Of a stretch of 64,000 bases of DNA, positions 35,865-49,019 are shown piece after piece. The stretch comes from Mactromeris polynyma (Eukaryota; Mollusca; Bivalvia; Venerida; Mactridae). The notes beneath the pieces are model-generated. The model ran no database searches and was not told where the DNA came from. It was given only the letters and a program-made list of their open reading frames with translations. Positions within the stretch are counted from its first letter, which is position 1, and each line of letters opens with the position of its first letter. Location of the stretch: positions 35,800,762 to 35,864,761 of the forward strand of contig JASFXZ010000003.1 in NCBI GenBank assembly GCA_032209605.1, written 5' to 3'. The position numbers were made by a program, and so were the translations under genes.

Positions 35865-36599
35865 GATAATTGTTCCAACTAAATGTTTGCATAAGTATAA
35901 TTATTTGATTTGACAGTGACAATGCTGCAAGCGTTTCACATAAAAATAGACCAAGATTGATGTAACAATTAAATGGGAGTATTGCTCTTCAAGATGAGAC
36001 AATTATGAATCTTAGAATGCGAATATATGCAGTTGTATTGGAAACGTCAGTAAAGCTCTAATTTGATAGAAAACTTCAATTAACTTAGATAGGAACTTCC
36101 TGTAATAAGATATAATTTTACAGAATCAATTTGTTTTCCTCGTCACGTGTCACGTACTTTTAAACGTAAGTAATGCTTACGTTCTCCCGATAATAGATCA
36201 CAAAATGTCTGGTTGGAGAGGGCGTAATTTGTCAATCAGATTCCAAACAGAGCGGGTTGATTCTATTTGAACAGTAGATTGCCGCGGCACAACTGCTTTA
36301 TTTATTCATTGCTAGAAATGACTAAATTACTGAAAACGTATTTTAATAAACATTAATTTCACCAACTTATAACTTGTTTGATTATTGACTTGGACACGTA
36401 CGAGGTATGACTATATTCTTGCATACCGTTTAAATATAGAACAGGCATACACATTATGGGAACATTTACAACATAAATAGTGTACTCATTATTTCGAGAA
36501 GAACACGTTTTCAAATTAGGTACCACAACTACAGGGCCGAACATATCAACGAATACCAGGCTTCATTTAATCATTTCTGTTTTTGTTGTGGAAACACCC

Positions 36600-36837
36600 G
36601 ATCTGCAAATATACGTGTAATTCATACGACTATTTGTGGCATCATTCCTAGTTTAATAAAATTGCATAATATTGAAACATCTCTTTTGGCCTCCACTAAG
36701 CTAGTACACGGCACACTCGATCTGCAAAAATACGTGTAATTCATACGACTATTTGTGGCATCATTCCTATTTGAATACAATTAGATAATATTGAAATATC
36801 TCTTTGTGCCCTCGCGAAGCTAGTACACGGCATAATC
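36600..36837. repeat. Tandem duplication, 119-bp unit, two copies
   Basis: GATCTGCAAATATACGTGTA.. (36600) and GATCTGCAAAAATACGTGTA.. (36719) run parallel to GCTAGTACACGGCA near each unit's end, with scattered substitutions. Confidence 0.95.
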
Positions 36838-39372
36838 GTCAACTTAAAAAAAGAACACCTTAGAAATTACGAAACATAGTTTGTCTAGTCTCCAAGATGG
36901 ATTATATGCATGCTTCTGTCAAGATGCGTTAAGTCTTCATCATTACTTGTTCATGGACAGTATGGTGCTTGTACTATCTGTCTACGTTATATCCGGGAAA
37001 TATCGTAACCAGACGAAACTTTTAAGTTCTCTTAAAGATGGTTTTCCGAGAAACATATCGCATTAATTATATTCAATTTGATGAATAATTTTTCATCTGA
37101 TTATTATTTGAAAACGGCTTCAGTGACCCACGTATGACAGTGCAGAATATCATATAGCTTTATCGAACACTGAACTTTTGGGAGTATTTCCCCAGCCGTC
37201 TCCTGTCTTATTTGATTATTATATCTTCTGAGAGTAGAGTGTTATAATCTAAAAGGTTTTTACATAATTAGACCATTGTGTGTGATAGTTGCGTGGATTA
37301 ACCTGAATATAGAGAACGGTATTGCACTTATTTACAACTGTACATTGACCTTAGAGAACGTCTTACTTGTAATGTTCCTTCGCAGGCAACTGACTTATTG
37401 CTCTAACCACGAAAATAACACATTATTTAGAAGCAGATACATTTGCCACACTATCTCCAATACTATTTATATAAAGTGGGCAAAGAAACATTGTTTAAAT
37501 AGATATTCCGGATTGGTATAAATGGGGGTTTCCCTCGCACCCTGTGGTAAAACAACAATATACTGTAGCATCGTTCTCGAATAGAAATTAAAATAAAGAC
37601 ACGATTTAACATCTCACAGAACTTCAATGAATCTTTATTTAAATGTTTCAGTACCGCTGGTCAAGTAAATTCCGGGTATCATCTATTGGTCACCTTATGA
37701 AAATGGTCGATTTGTACGCAGTCGTATACTCAAATATAAAGTTTGCGTTTTAATGATAGTAACATGGTTCTGTTCTAATTGTAACAAATGTGGTTCGGTT
37801 GTATCGCTTATTTTGGCGATAAATTAACCCAATTAGAAAAAAAACATGTAGATACTTAAAATGGCACAAGTTTATACATTCAGCATACTCGTGTTCCGCT
37901 TTTACAATTCGAGTCTAAAATGTACGATGTGAATTGGCAACACAACATTTTGAATGCATGTTACTCTCCGATATTTTATTGAACAAGACGTCTTTATATT
38001 ACTTTAATACACGTGATTGTATGGGTTTAGCGTCTTTCGAAGGAGCTATGCTGACATTGATTAGAGGTTGTCATAAATATATTACCACACCGTCGCCTGC
38101 ATTTTACGAGAGGAAAAATCGGCAATTGCGGTGTGAATATCACCGTGACGGTACTACCATTTGAATGTCGATAGTTATCAGGACCTCAAACCAGACTTCT
38201 AACCTGAAGAACATCTAAGGTCTACAGACAGTCAGTGTAGAAAGTCTTCAAATTTGTTTTAGTATAGGACCCATTGATTGAATGACGAACTGTATGGTTT
38301 TGATATTTATTTTAAAACAAAGAGGCAGATGTATTCATTTGTAGCATTAACCTAATATTCATGTTTCATGTGATCTTCCCTATAATTTCTTGTTTCAAGC
38401 GACATTAATTAATCCGCAACAAGATAAAATGGTCATTGAAATCTTTTTGACATTCGTTGCATAGTATTTTTTAAAATTAATAACAATGTAACTGCTTATG
38501 AAAGTTTTTTTATAGCATATAGGATGCATCAGTAAGAGGTAGACAAATTTTGACTACGAACATACAATTCAAAGATATACGACACGATTGAGTATATAGC
38601 TAGCAATGCATACTTACTAATAACTAATGCATGTGTTTCCCTGGGCAATGTGATGGGAGGCAGTGTCTTGCTACGTAATTTATTTCTCAAATAAGAAAAT
38701 CAGTGAAAACATAAGGCAGACTTTGTATATGCAGTCATAAGCAGCTTTAGATGTGCTATGGCCAGATACATTTGTGGATGGAGTTGATGGAAAGTTCGCT
38801 ATGATAAACAAATACATATTTTATTAAGATTGAGCCAGCAATCAAACATTGTGTTTCTTCCGGAAATTAGGCATTACACTGCCTTATCATTACAGTGTCT
38901 ATGTTCTCTTGGATTAATGTCCTAATATAAATGCAATCAGCGACAATGCCTGTCAGGAAACGGACGTCGAAGAATTAGACAATCCCATTGTATCAAAACG
39001 ACACTTAATGTCCAATGTAATAAACAGTGACTTTAAAACGTTTTAGACTAGGTGTCAAAAACTTGTCTAGACGTATTATGGTAAAGGAATAAATGTTATA
39101 GACTTGTCTGAATTAAATTATATTAAGCCAATAATCTGGCTGATATATAAACAGAAAACAAAAATATGATTAAACTTAATGCCAAAGTATATCATATGGA
39201 AAAATATGAATCATCCCATTGACAGTATTTGTACGTACATTTCGTACCACGATGACCACAATGAAAACGGACACAGTTATAAAGAATTGGTGTTTTTACA
39301 CCGGAAACAATACATTTTAACAGGTGCAAAAACACTTTTTCAGTATTTTTCGTCGCAGCCGTTCTAAAAATG

Positions 39373-40709
39373 GCTTTGCTATTTGCATATCAGGGTTGTG
39401 TAAACCAATCTTATATTTCGTTAATCACTAAACCAACTTCTCTTCAACCATACAGCGTTTGTAACATTGACGCGGATTGGTTAACCTTTCGATAAGGTGT
39501 ACGTTACCTTACTGAAATCCACTGAATATCGGGTCTGATATCATTGTATTTAATTTATTAACAATCGTGACAAACATTCCACATGTTTTTCAATTTTAAG
39601 GTTCTACCATTATTACTGACCATTTTTTTGTATTTCGGTTTGAACATCTTGCATTTCTAGAACAAGTCGGATTGAAGATCTTTTGGAAAAGATTTACTAT
39701 TTTTCAATAAATTTTGATTTTGTTTCGCATTTCTGTCTTATGTTTTAGTTTTGTTTCATATTCCATGCAAACCATCTTAACTATTTACACATACTTTGAT
39801 ATTATAAAACTGTTTAGTTACAAAAAGGAAACTTGTATGCAACGAGTTGCCAGCTTGGCTACAGAGACGAGTGGTACCGTCCCACAGCACTTTTGTGCTT
39901 TGATTCTTTACTGGAATCCACTTCATATACAACATCTGCACTATATATTGCTAATTTCTTGTTGTAATATTAACTCTAAGGATGATTTAAATGTACATAC
40001 AAAACATCTAATGAACATGTTGCATATTAAGAAAAAAATAGACGATTACGTCTCCAGTGGATTTCAGTAAGGTAATGTAGCGTTCGATATGCCTATATAT
40101 GTATTTATCAAACCTAAAACATTAACTTGTTTATTGTTAGGTATTTTGTCTTCCAAAGCAAAGTAATGAACGCTATTATTGAAGTTTACAAAGAAAACAT
40201 TTGATCACGATAGAGGCGTTATTATTATTTTTGGTAACAAGACGATGATGTATGAAAACCAGATGGACATAATATAATTTGCCTTAGCAATTGCTTCAAT
40301 AGGTAGATCTATAGTATATTTCGAGATTTATTTAGTGAGTCAACCCCTCGGAACTTGTCCGGCGTTGGAATTAAGAAGAGTCTAGGTTTTATGTATCAGT
40401 CACGAACATTTGAATTGTTTTAATCAGATTAATCGATATGCAACACGTTTATTGACATGAATGAGTGATTTCACGACTGATACAATAAGCATTGATAAAC
40501 TGTATTGAAGCAGACTATACTGTCAATGACTAATCTCCACAACGTAGTCATCTCCCCTTACATGTATCTGAGTTACTATAGTGTAGCATCATCGAGTGAC
40601 CAGCAATCGTAACATCTTGGCAATTTTTATCTTGCACAACAAATCTTAACCTTCAGATCTTGCAACTAATTTGCTTGCTTCAGATTGCGCCGACGATCTG
40701 TTTGCAAGA
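39373..40709 (+). repeat. Long-range inverted repeat, copy at 39.4-40.7 kb, with extra central segment
   Basis: Its outer blocks (39373-39530 and 40345-40709) are the inverse of 29205-28573, but about 0.8 kb in the middle (roughly 39535-40343) has no counterpart there. So either this copy gained an insert or the other lost one. The extra segment carries the longest simple reading frame nearby (39714-40070, 118 codons), which I do not recognise. Confidence 0.75.
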
Positions 40710-41128
40710 TTTCCTTTGTATATAAGACATTAACCTGATTAGTGAATGTCTAAATTAATACCCAATTTGTTATCAAGGCTGAAGCTATGACCATTCCTAG
40801 TTGGTTGGATTAACGGTTTTTACCAAAGTTAATTAAATGTAAAAAGACATAATTAACAAGTAATTCTGATTTAAACACATTCATCAAATGCGAGAAAAAA
40901 GTGAAAAGGTGGTATCTCAATTGTCAGAAGAGTATTTTATGTACATAAAATTGTTGTTGCATGCATATACTCATTTTCAGTTGAAACCAGACAAACTCGG
41001 ATAAAAATCTAAGTTGAATAATTCTAGGTTTATTTTTGAAACGAATTAAATGTATTTGATGAACCAAAACGCTTACAACAGTTTCAAATTTAATGTTAAC
41101 TTGGATGCCAGCCCTAGTAATGACTTAC

Positions 41129-41313
41129 CTGTAAATAACAAGAGCGACAATGATTGCGACCAGTGCTATTCCACCTATTATACCACCCAGAATTTCCAGC
41201 GTATAAGTATTTGGTGGAATACATTTTTCGCCTCGGTAACCGCAATCTGGTTCATCGATGGGAGGTTCGCCATTGACCCAAAAAATCTGCTTGTTTGATC
41301 GAATCCGGAAAAC
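41129..41313 (-). CDS. Exon 2 seen: juxtamembrane Cys pair and transmembrane helix of receptor guanylate cyclase
   Basis: 185 bp (61 codons plus 2 bases), with acceptor CTCGCACAG and donor ACAG|GTAAGT. The peptide reads ..FWVNGEPPIDEPDCGYRGEKC.. and then a hydrophobic helix of about 22 residues (ILGGIIGGIALVAIIVALVI) ending in Y-R. The G-x-P-P-x-D-x-P-x-C-G-[FY]-x-G-x-x-C pattern directly before the helix is typical of invertebrate NPR-like cyclases. The two cysteines are expected to sit in the extracellular stalk and may link subunits, which is an inference. The last two bases (AG) take one base from the next exon to make Arg, giving the usual basic stop-transfer residue after the helix. Confidence 0.93.
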
Positions 41314-43779
41314 CTGTGCGAGAAAAATATTAATACGTATACTTCACACACAGTAATTTCATTACGAGCAGTTACGTCAGAATAAATACAACACAATAAT
41401 GGTGTGTTTGACGTTTACGCCTTTTTTCAACATTTTCATTTCAGTTATGCTCGATTGTCAGTTAACATAACCAAGTTTTCTGGGTTCCCTGTTTTCCTGC
41501 AAGCAACTGACAACTTCTCCTCATGAAGGGAACAAAATAAAACTAACATGTTTCAACACTTAAGGTATAATTAATTTTAATATCGGACATGTTTTTGAAA
41601 ATATAATGTATATTAGTTTTAAGTTCGAGACAAAGAACAATACATTTCCGATTTATGAAATATTTTTGGGTCTTTAACGAAATACAAAATTGCGGTGTAT
41701 TCAATATTTTAATGTTTGTACAATCGGAAAGGACAAATGTCGTTATGTACCAAAAACCACAGACAAAAGTATGGCCATTAGCTGATTTAACCGATATACT
41801 CTTTCCTTTGATAAACGGTTCAAGCTCTCTTGGCATCTCACTATTGGCACGTATAGTGGTACTTAAATGATTTTGTATTCCTTTAAGATCTCATATTGTG
41901 ACTGAAGTTACTACTAATCAACACTTCCTCTGTGCTGGTTCAATATATGTGCCAGTCATCTGACAACTCACCATTCATCAGAGTTCTGAGAATTTCCCAA
42001 AGGCGAAACAAAGTATCGCACAAGCATTAATTGTATTGTTCTTCTTTAGGGCAAATGTTACAAGTGCATATCAACTGTCGATAGCACATTGATATGTCAT
42101 AAAGTTGCTATATAAATACCCAACTCTATGACTTCGAACTGTGGTTTAACATTTAGCGAACTATCACTCGTCAGTGCTTCATAATCAAGGGTGAACTCAT
42201 GGAGATCAATAATAACATACTTAACAAGGTGTTTCGTTCATGAAGAGAATGTATATACACACTGATCACATAAAGTATAAGTCCACATTTTATTTGTTAA
42301 TGTTATGCCTGTCAAATTAGCGATATTATGTGAAAACATCAGTCTACAACTCTCAGTTACAGGTTTCAAAGTTTATACCTGAATAAGACTACGACTGTGG
42401 ACAAGTTTGTCAAACAATGACTGAACCTCTGATTCTGCAATTGACGCGAGCAAGATACAACAAAAGTTAAAGTGGTTTACTTGCACGTCCAAAATAGTTC
42501 ACCGAACGATATTGATCAGCACTTTTCTTTTTTATGATAAGTTCTGTAATCCCTGTCTGCGTTTCTTTTTCTTTTCAGTATATAGATTGAATTGAATTAT
42601 TTTTAAACTGCAATAGGTAACTGGCGATTTCTTTGCTACTAATACCACGGAACTCGTGGATTATATGATTGCACATTTAACGAATCATTTCTGGAAAAGT
42701 CCCACGACTGTGAAATGTTGAAACACAAGATGTATAGTTGTACAAAACATAATGACAAGTGACACGGTACGTAATGAAGTTATGAAACGAAAACTATGAC
42801 TTGCATGTTTCCATGTAATCTCATGTCTTTTTGTGTTTTTCTATCGAAAAGAAAATGTGAATTGTGATGATGATAATCATTATCATGATTTGTGAGAATT
42901 ACAAGATGCCAACACACGTATTGTCCGTAGTATTATATACTTATATATGTTCTCATTATTGTATGCCTAATTACATATATATTTAGTTCTAGTATATAAG
43001 CGTCTACTGGACCAGAATTGATACATAATATGAAACAGACGGCGGATAATATGTGATTTAAAATATGACATGTCACGTTTTAGGAAAGTCTCCACTATCC
43101 ACCCCTTTCATAAGCCCTGTATTATGAGATACTTCTGAAAATACATTTAATTAAATTTGTCACACTTATGGCAACGTTTGAGATAGTTAGTGTCTGAAAG
43201 TAAGATCAATCAAATGATGCTGAAAAACTACTCAGACATTGGTTATGTAATTTTTGATCGAAATGAAATAAAGCAAAGATCAGACGGACTGCAAATTAAA
43301 TTAAGAAAGAATACTATAGATGTACCACAATAACAATCATTAGAAGTTTTGGATTATAGAAACAAATGATTAAATGTCTGATTTTATCTCGTTTTATGGC
43401 CTGGTTTGTTAAAATTCTTTCCAGAGATAATGATATTGAATTGTCTATTGAGGTTATCGTTACGAAATTATCAAGTACATAAACCACGTAACGAACTCAG
43501 TCAAGTACTTGAATACGACACATGGAGTCGATAAAATAACAAACTCGTTACTGTCAAGACGACCGGCCATTCTAGTTTACTGTAACACAATACATTCACA
43601 GAGATAAATCTGGATTATTACAAATGTCAAGAGACCTTCATGATTTAAATACTACTCACAAAACAATTAACACACATTTTACTACAGTGCTGTTGAACGA
43701 ACAGACATGTATTTGATAGAAATTAACATCTGATAAAACTATATGGATCAAGACAGTACTCGATCTTCTATCCGATAAG

Positions 43780-43995
43780 GGAGTGATTACATTGTTACAA
43801 GGAACGCAATGCCTCCCCACACAGACCCTCGGTAAACAACAGTACACAATACATTAGGCATTGATGAGTTGCAAGGACAACCATGTATGGGAATAGGGGG
43901 GATGGTTTGGTCGACCATAAAGAACAACTCGGGAGTGGGACTACAAGGGAGGAAAAACATGAGTGGATGGAATACATCACAAAACACGTCCAGAC
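43780..43995 (-). repeat. Dispersed repeat family B, copy 5 (inverted)
   Basis: Minus strand ends ..CCGAGGGTCTGTGTGGGGAG then GCATTGCGTTCCTTGTAACA, the clearest version of the family 3' end in this window. It starts near TGATGTATTCCATCCACTCA. Overlapping frames on both strands are not genes. Confidence 0.75.
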
Positions 43996-44374
43996 AGTCA
44001 GTAATAATAGTTGTACATCACATTATATCACGATTATACCCCTTCCTAAATATATTTATCAGTTTAACAAACAACTGATTAAATTTACAACTGTTATGTA
44101 TATTGTGTAATAGATCTCGAAAAAAAAGGTTTAGTGATTCCAGTCTCTAACATAGATTTGACACTAGTTCCATATGTCAAAAGAGTTGAAGGATATCTAT
44201 AGCAAAATTTACGCAACGTCTTACATAATATATGTGTAAGGAGTTTACCTGTTAGGCGAAGGTTACGCTAAATAAAGTCCTCAAAGCTACAATTGCCTCA
44301 TAACACGGTATAATTTTGCAAGTTTTTATCTAATTGTTTGATAATCAGTCAGACAATTATTTATCGCACCCATC

Positions 44375-44455
44375 TGCTGGTGTTTAGTGTGCTGGTGTTT
44401 CCCTGCTATCTGGTGGCGAGGCATTGACTTGTGACTGTGGCGTTCCTTGTATAAA
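44375..44455 (+). repeat. Dispersed repeat family B, short copy 6
   Basis: TGGTGGCGAGGCATTGACTT then GTGGCGTTCCTTGTATAAAC: only the 3' end of the family. Confidence 0.5.
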
Positions 44456-44663
44456 CATAATCCGTCCTTTGAAATAGTCATATGTGGTGTTTTATGTCGT
44501 TTTAAAAGCATCAACGATTCGTTGCTTTAGGGTCGCTAATTGACCATTCGATTTAAATGTTACTAAATGAGTTAGGCTGTCCCGCCGTATTTCAGTAGTT
44601 AAGTACGGTTTTCCACAAGAAACACATGAATTAGAGGTAAAGGACACATGACATTGGATATAT

Positions 44664-44730
44664 CATCCACGGGATTCGAAACTCCTGATTGGCTGTACAG
44701 TACTCGATCGACAGAGCTAACCGCAATTGG
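44664..44730 (-). repeat. tRNA-derived SINE head or tRNA pseudogene
   Basis: Minus strand: TTAGCTCTGTCGATCGAGTA is a good A-box/D-arm and GAGTTTCGAATCCCG a good B-box/T-arm, about 25 bases apart as in a tRNA. The acceptor stem does not pair and the anticodon arm is degenerate, so it is not a working tRNA. It lies about 170 bp from exon 1. Confidence 0.65.
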
Positions 44731-44899
44731 CTCTTTCAAAGTTGAACTACACTATTCTTATGTAAACGAGCTTCCCTACATTATATCAAAGAAGAGATTA
44801 CAAATGGAATAGATTTAGCAGTTGCAAAATAATCAAGGAAAAGATAAGCATCGCTCGGGTTTACAAGCCTTTGTTACTCATGCTCACTTTAGTACTTAC

Positions 44900-45054
44900 C
44901 GTTAAACCGTCGTAATTTTGATCTATTTCAAAATGTCCCACAGGTCTCATGGAAAAGTCAGAGAAATTCGTTTTAAAGGGTTGTCTCGATAACAGCGTAT
45001 AATTCCCTACAGCGTCACCATTCATGTCAATGTGAGATATGTAGCCTTGTATTC
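44900..45054 (-). CDS. Exon 1 seen: end of extracellular ligand-binding domain
   Basis: 155 bp: two bases completing a codon, then 51 codons. It is flanked by a TTTTTCAG acceptor just above 45054 and a GTAAGT donor below 44900. The peptide starts GIQGYISHIDMNGDAVGNYT and ends ..HFEIDQNYDGLT. This matches the closing strand of the ANF_receptor fold in NPR-type cyclases, where a G-[YV]-[IL]-x-I-D-x-[NS]-G-D run precedes an N-Y-[ST]-L strand. NYT and NFS are possible N-glycosylation sequons. The exon enters in phase 1 and leaves in phase 0, joining the next exon exactly. No upstream ectodomain exon was recognised above it. Confidence 0.88.
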
Positions 45055-48000
45055 CTGAAAAAAGGAACCTGCATTTGAATAATTCAGTTTTAACAAAGAA
45101 CCTCTAGTAAGACCAATTTTGGTGATAATCAAATGGTTCCATGTTTCATTTCGTTCATACTGATCATTGTTTAATGAATTTGCGTTAAATAACATACATA
45201 TTTAGATGGAGTATGTACAAGGAAATATCTAAAGATATTGCAGATTACACATCAATGAACATGTATACTGCAAGTAAAAAGTACATGTTCATATATACCC
45301 GGCATTGTTATAAAAGGGTTTCATTCCGAAGCGTCATTTTGAGTACATACAACGGTTATGTACCATTTACAGTGAATTTGCTAATAAGCCGAATAATCCA
45401 ATTACCTAAATGCTAGAATACGCTAAATTTTCTACACTAGTAAGTGTCCCATGTATTGGATCTACTTATGATTCTAAAGAGGTAACTAAAGTTCATAACT
45501 TCAACAGCCGCCAAGCCTTGATTACCTCGACAGAAGAAACCCTGCAGTTTTTATTATGTTATATTATTTTTATTATTTTAAGAACACTATCTGCGCTTAT
45601 ATGGATTACATGGCGCAAAGAAAGCTAACTAATTTGGGTTAGATTGGAACACAATTGGCAAATAGTGTAACCAAATAGATGAAACAGAATTACAAGCGTT
45701 AGTCTTTGTTGCTACACGCTTATTTTCTCAGCTATACAACGTTACAAGGTTATTAACGTGTAAATAGATCGAATCAGACTCAGCATCTCCCTACCACACA
45801 TCCAAGTTATAACAGATGTGTTCGTCTTGTTGAACTATTGACTTCAATCCTATCATAGTCGTTTATATTTCAGTAATATATCATTCGAGCGGCATTATTT
45901 TGTTCCCGTGGGATAACTGTTTGACTGAAACATATGTTTTCTACTAGATTTCAATAATATATCACACAATGAATGTTTTTAGTTTCCGTGGAAAGATAAC
46001 CGGGTGATTTAAAAGAAGGAACTAGTTTACTCTGTGTGTCAATGACTATGTCAAGTAATCTTGTGCAAAAAATGAAGTCTAGACATTTGATAAAGTAACA
46101 GTAAGTCTTAATATTCTGGTACGTGTTTCTTCTATTAGAGTGTACAAAAGAAAAGTAAAAAAGTGTTGTATATTCTCGTATGCCTACCAGCCAATAAATT
46201 AACTACATCGGACATCCAAAACAAACAGCCCCAGTTTACTAGACTTATGACATTCTTGCCAGTCGTAATAAATCCACATTAGGAGGAAACTGTATCGGCC
46301 CATTCAACAACCTAAGACAGTTTCAATTAAGAGGTCAATTCATTGTGGAAATAGGTTCATGTACCACGTACATCAGATGATGTTATTACCTATTTTGCGG
46401 GAAAAGTTTTACTTGTCATTATTCTGGAGCTAATTAGATCATTAAAACCACAAAACTTATTCTAAACTTTCCACTATCAGGGCAATCGGTTGATGAACTT
46501 TCGCAGATGATACAAGTAAGTACAATAAACGTATTTCATTTTCATGTAGAGTACATTCTCAAATGCTGGAGGAAGAACATGTAGGAACTGATTGGAATAT
46601 TTGGAACACTGGTCAGGTCTACTGATCATAGTATATAACTGGATATATGTTGAAATTATGTAAAACTATAAACTGATAATAAATCTTAATCCATTATATT
46701 GACATAAGTAATCTTACAAAAACAAATGTTTTGAATACACTCCTTTTCATGTATCAAATTATCACGAGGAAGAGCAACAGTATTTCATTCAGTACGAACT
46801 CGTTTCGTCTCAATCACCATATTCAGTTAAAGCAGCCCTTTTTATTTCTCTAAAGAAAACATATCAAACAATAAATATTCTATATATAATGGACAAAGAA
46901 TTACTTAGTACTGGAGTTAGAAGTCTAGAATAGTTCGTAAATAGAATGTGTTTCTAATGGATTAGCTTCGTAATTAAATCGAACTCCTCTTTTGTATCAA
47001 TGTAAAATAAAAACAAAACGCTTAAATGCTGACGAAAGTTTTAATGAGATGCATGAAGTGTATTAAAAATGAAAATAATACATGGTTTGAGTTACTTGAA
47101 TTTAACAATAAGCTTTTCGAACCTTTCTGTATGCACACTATAAATGTTATGGATGGAATTACAACGGCTTATACTTCATTGCAAGTTACGACAGTTCAAT
47201 TAGTAAGTTGTGTACGGGGAATAACCGGTTTTGAAGCCTTTGAAGATTCGCATTGGGAACATCGATCGATTCCTGTTAAATAATTGGAAACTGTATGCCT
47301 TAATGCACAATATTGATCCTTTATGCTATGCGCCATTGTGCGATATGTTAGCTTAAGGTTTACCTTTGAACATTAATTAATAATTATTCCAGGTAAAGAG
47401 ATTGAACTGTGTGCATTAGGTTTCTTAAGTCAGCTTCGTTAGGTAACAAACGAGGCCACATCAAATTCGTTCAGCTTTAGCTGAATTGTAATGTCTCCTT
47501 TATAGAGTAGCATGCACGATAATTACAATCTGGACGGTATAATTATTTCATTCCAAAGAATTGTTACGAACTGTTGCAGATTGGTTGGTGGTTTTCCCCA
47601 CTCAAAACTCCCCTTCAATATTTTTCTCGTACATACAGCAGTAACTTTGCAACGCCTTTCTCTTCCGAATAAAGTTGCTAAAACTCGTACATACATTAAA
47701 TTATTTCATGGTAAATAACGGTCGAACAATTTAGTCTGTTTAACACTTCTTGGTGTTTCAGGCCTAGCCATACGGAACCGTTTGGAAATTATCTGTAACT
47801 AAAGGACAGGACATCTGTTTTCTTTATCGTACTTAAACAGTCATTGTCTGAAATATCAATTTACAGAGAGAAAAATGAGAATTGGGAATACATAATTACA
47901 CAGGTTTGTAGATAAGAAAATAAATTAAGGAATGAGGAAACGTATAACTTAAACCTAAGCAGGAGACAAACGAAGAAAACAAAATATTAGTATGCGTATG

Positions 48001-49019
48001 TTAAAACAATAAAGCTTTAATCGGGAAAAGTATAGATATATTATTTATTAAATTTGAGGGCGTCTTTTATAAAAATAATTATTTATTTTATAACAAATAT
48101 TTGATTTAGAATGCGAAATTTATTATATTTCGTCAAGAGAGCAAGTTTCATATCTTTGTTCTGATTTAGTAATTCTGTTTACAACGGCTTGTGAAATTAA
48201 ACAAATTATATGCAGTTCAATGACATTTGGAATAAGGAGGAAACAAACAATTATGATGATTTAATTCCCTTCCATGCAATGTCATAATTAGCGTGCAGTG
48301 ATGATTATTGGAGTCAATGGCCTGTCGCTTGTTGGCTTTCCAGAATTTCTAGCCGCTGAACTGAAATGAATTTGACCTTGAAAGGCGAATTCTAGTTGAA
48401 AAACTTCTCGTTATTGGTGTTGAAACGGATGTATTAAATACACACCACTTTCACAGTGGAAAATATCACAGCCAAGCTATACATACATGTATATATAACA
48501 CTTAAGAAATTATTTCTTCTGAATTGTGCACAGTTTTAATAATTATGCGATCTCAGAATATACGTTTAAAGATATTTTACTGGCATTGTCCTTTTGCATT
48601 TATTCTGATTTCCAAAGGCATATATTTTGTTTGTGTATGCACATGTTTGTCGTGGTCATTGAAATACACCTTTCATTTTTTCCAACGCGTATTACAACCA
48701 TTTTATATTTAACGTTACGGACGCCTGAAACATTGTAATGATTTATGTATGTCTTAGGTGCTTTATTTCACTGTATCACGTGCCAAAACACTGTATGAAA
48801 GAACATTTACATCATTATGTATTCAGACAACGAAAGCAATGTCACCTATATATGTGAGAAACATTAATTTCTGCTTCAGAAACCTAGACAGTATACATCT
48901 AGTAATAAATTCCAATCAGCAGAAGCTCTTTAGAACTAGATGACAGATTGAGACGAGCATTAATACACCGACTTCATTCTGAAACAATTACCTATATAGT
49001 AACAGGAATACAAAACTAG

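Larger units (their letters stand above)
24615..41128. other. Intron between exons 3 and 2 (minus strand), 16.5 kb
   Basis: The largest intron seen. It contains the 28-31 kb and 28.6/40 kb inverted repeats, a G run near 31437-31447, a family B copy at 32.6 kb, a GA microsatellite and a 119-bp tandem duplication. 24620-27630, 31450-32560, 32770-35790 and 36840-39370 show nothing recognised; their open frames are short and unsupported. Confidence 0.75.
41314..44899. other. Intron between exons 2 and 1 (minus strand)
   Basis: Contains two family B copies and a tRNA-like SINE end near exon 1. 41320-43770 has nothing recognised apart from a splice-like but out-of-phase open stretch near 42.4 kb (see rejected items). 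Confidence 0.75.
8172..45054 (-). other. Partial gene: natriuretic-peptide-receptor-like membrane guanylate cyclase (six exons)
   Basis: Span of the six exons listed separately. The encoded protein is a single-pass receptor whose extracellular domain binds a peptide and whose cytoplasmic part has a kinase-homology domain (KHD), a coiled hinge and a cyclase domain making cGMP. Seen here: the C-terminal end of the ectodomain, the transmembrane helix and the first half of the KHD. Exon phases agree at all five junctions (0, 2, 0, 0, 0 in transcript order) and every splice site is AG..GT. Introns are about 3.6, 16.5, 10.0, 2.1 and 3.8 kb. The presence of a KHD excludes the clearance-receptor type (NPR-C), which has only a short tail. 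Best match by eye is the invertebrate NPR/Gyc76C group rather than retinal or enterotoxin-receptor cyclases. Orthology is not proven. The 5' exons, second half of the KHD and catalytic domain are not visible. Confidence 0.9.

Noticed and set aside
39714..40070. 118-codon plus-strand ORF
   Set aside because: No recognisable domain, Cys- and Ile-rich as in chance AT-rich frames, inside a repeat copy. Mentioned only as a possible element remnant.
42379..42465. Minus-strand open stretch (..ESEVQSLFDKLVHSRSLIQ) ending at a GTATAA, between cyclase exons 1 and 2
   Set aside because: Using the only AG upstream gives 56 bp, which breaks the exact phase between exons 1 and 2, and no cyclase segment is missing there.
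43787..44110. Overlapping open frames on both strands near 43.8-44.1 kb
   Set aside because: They fall in dispersed repeat family B and are not conserved with its other copies.
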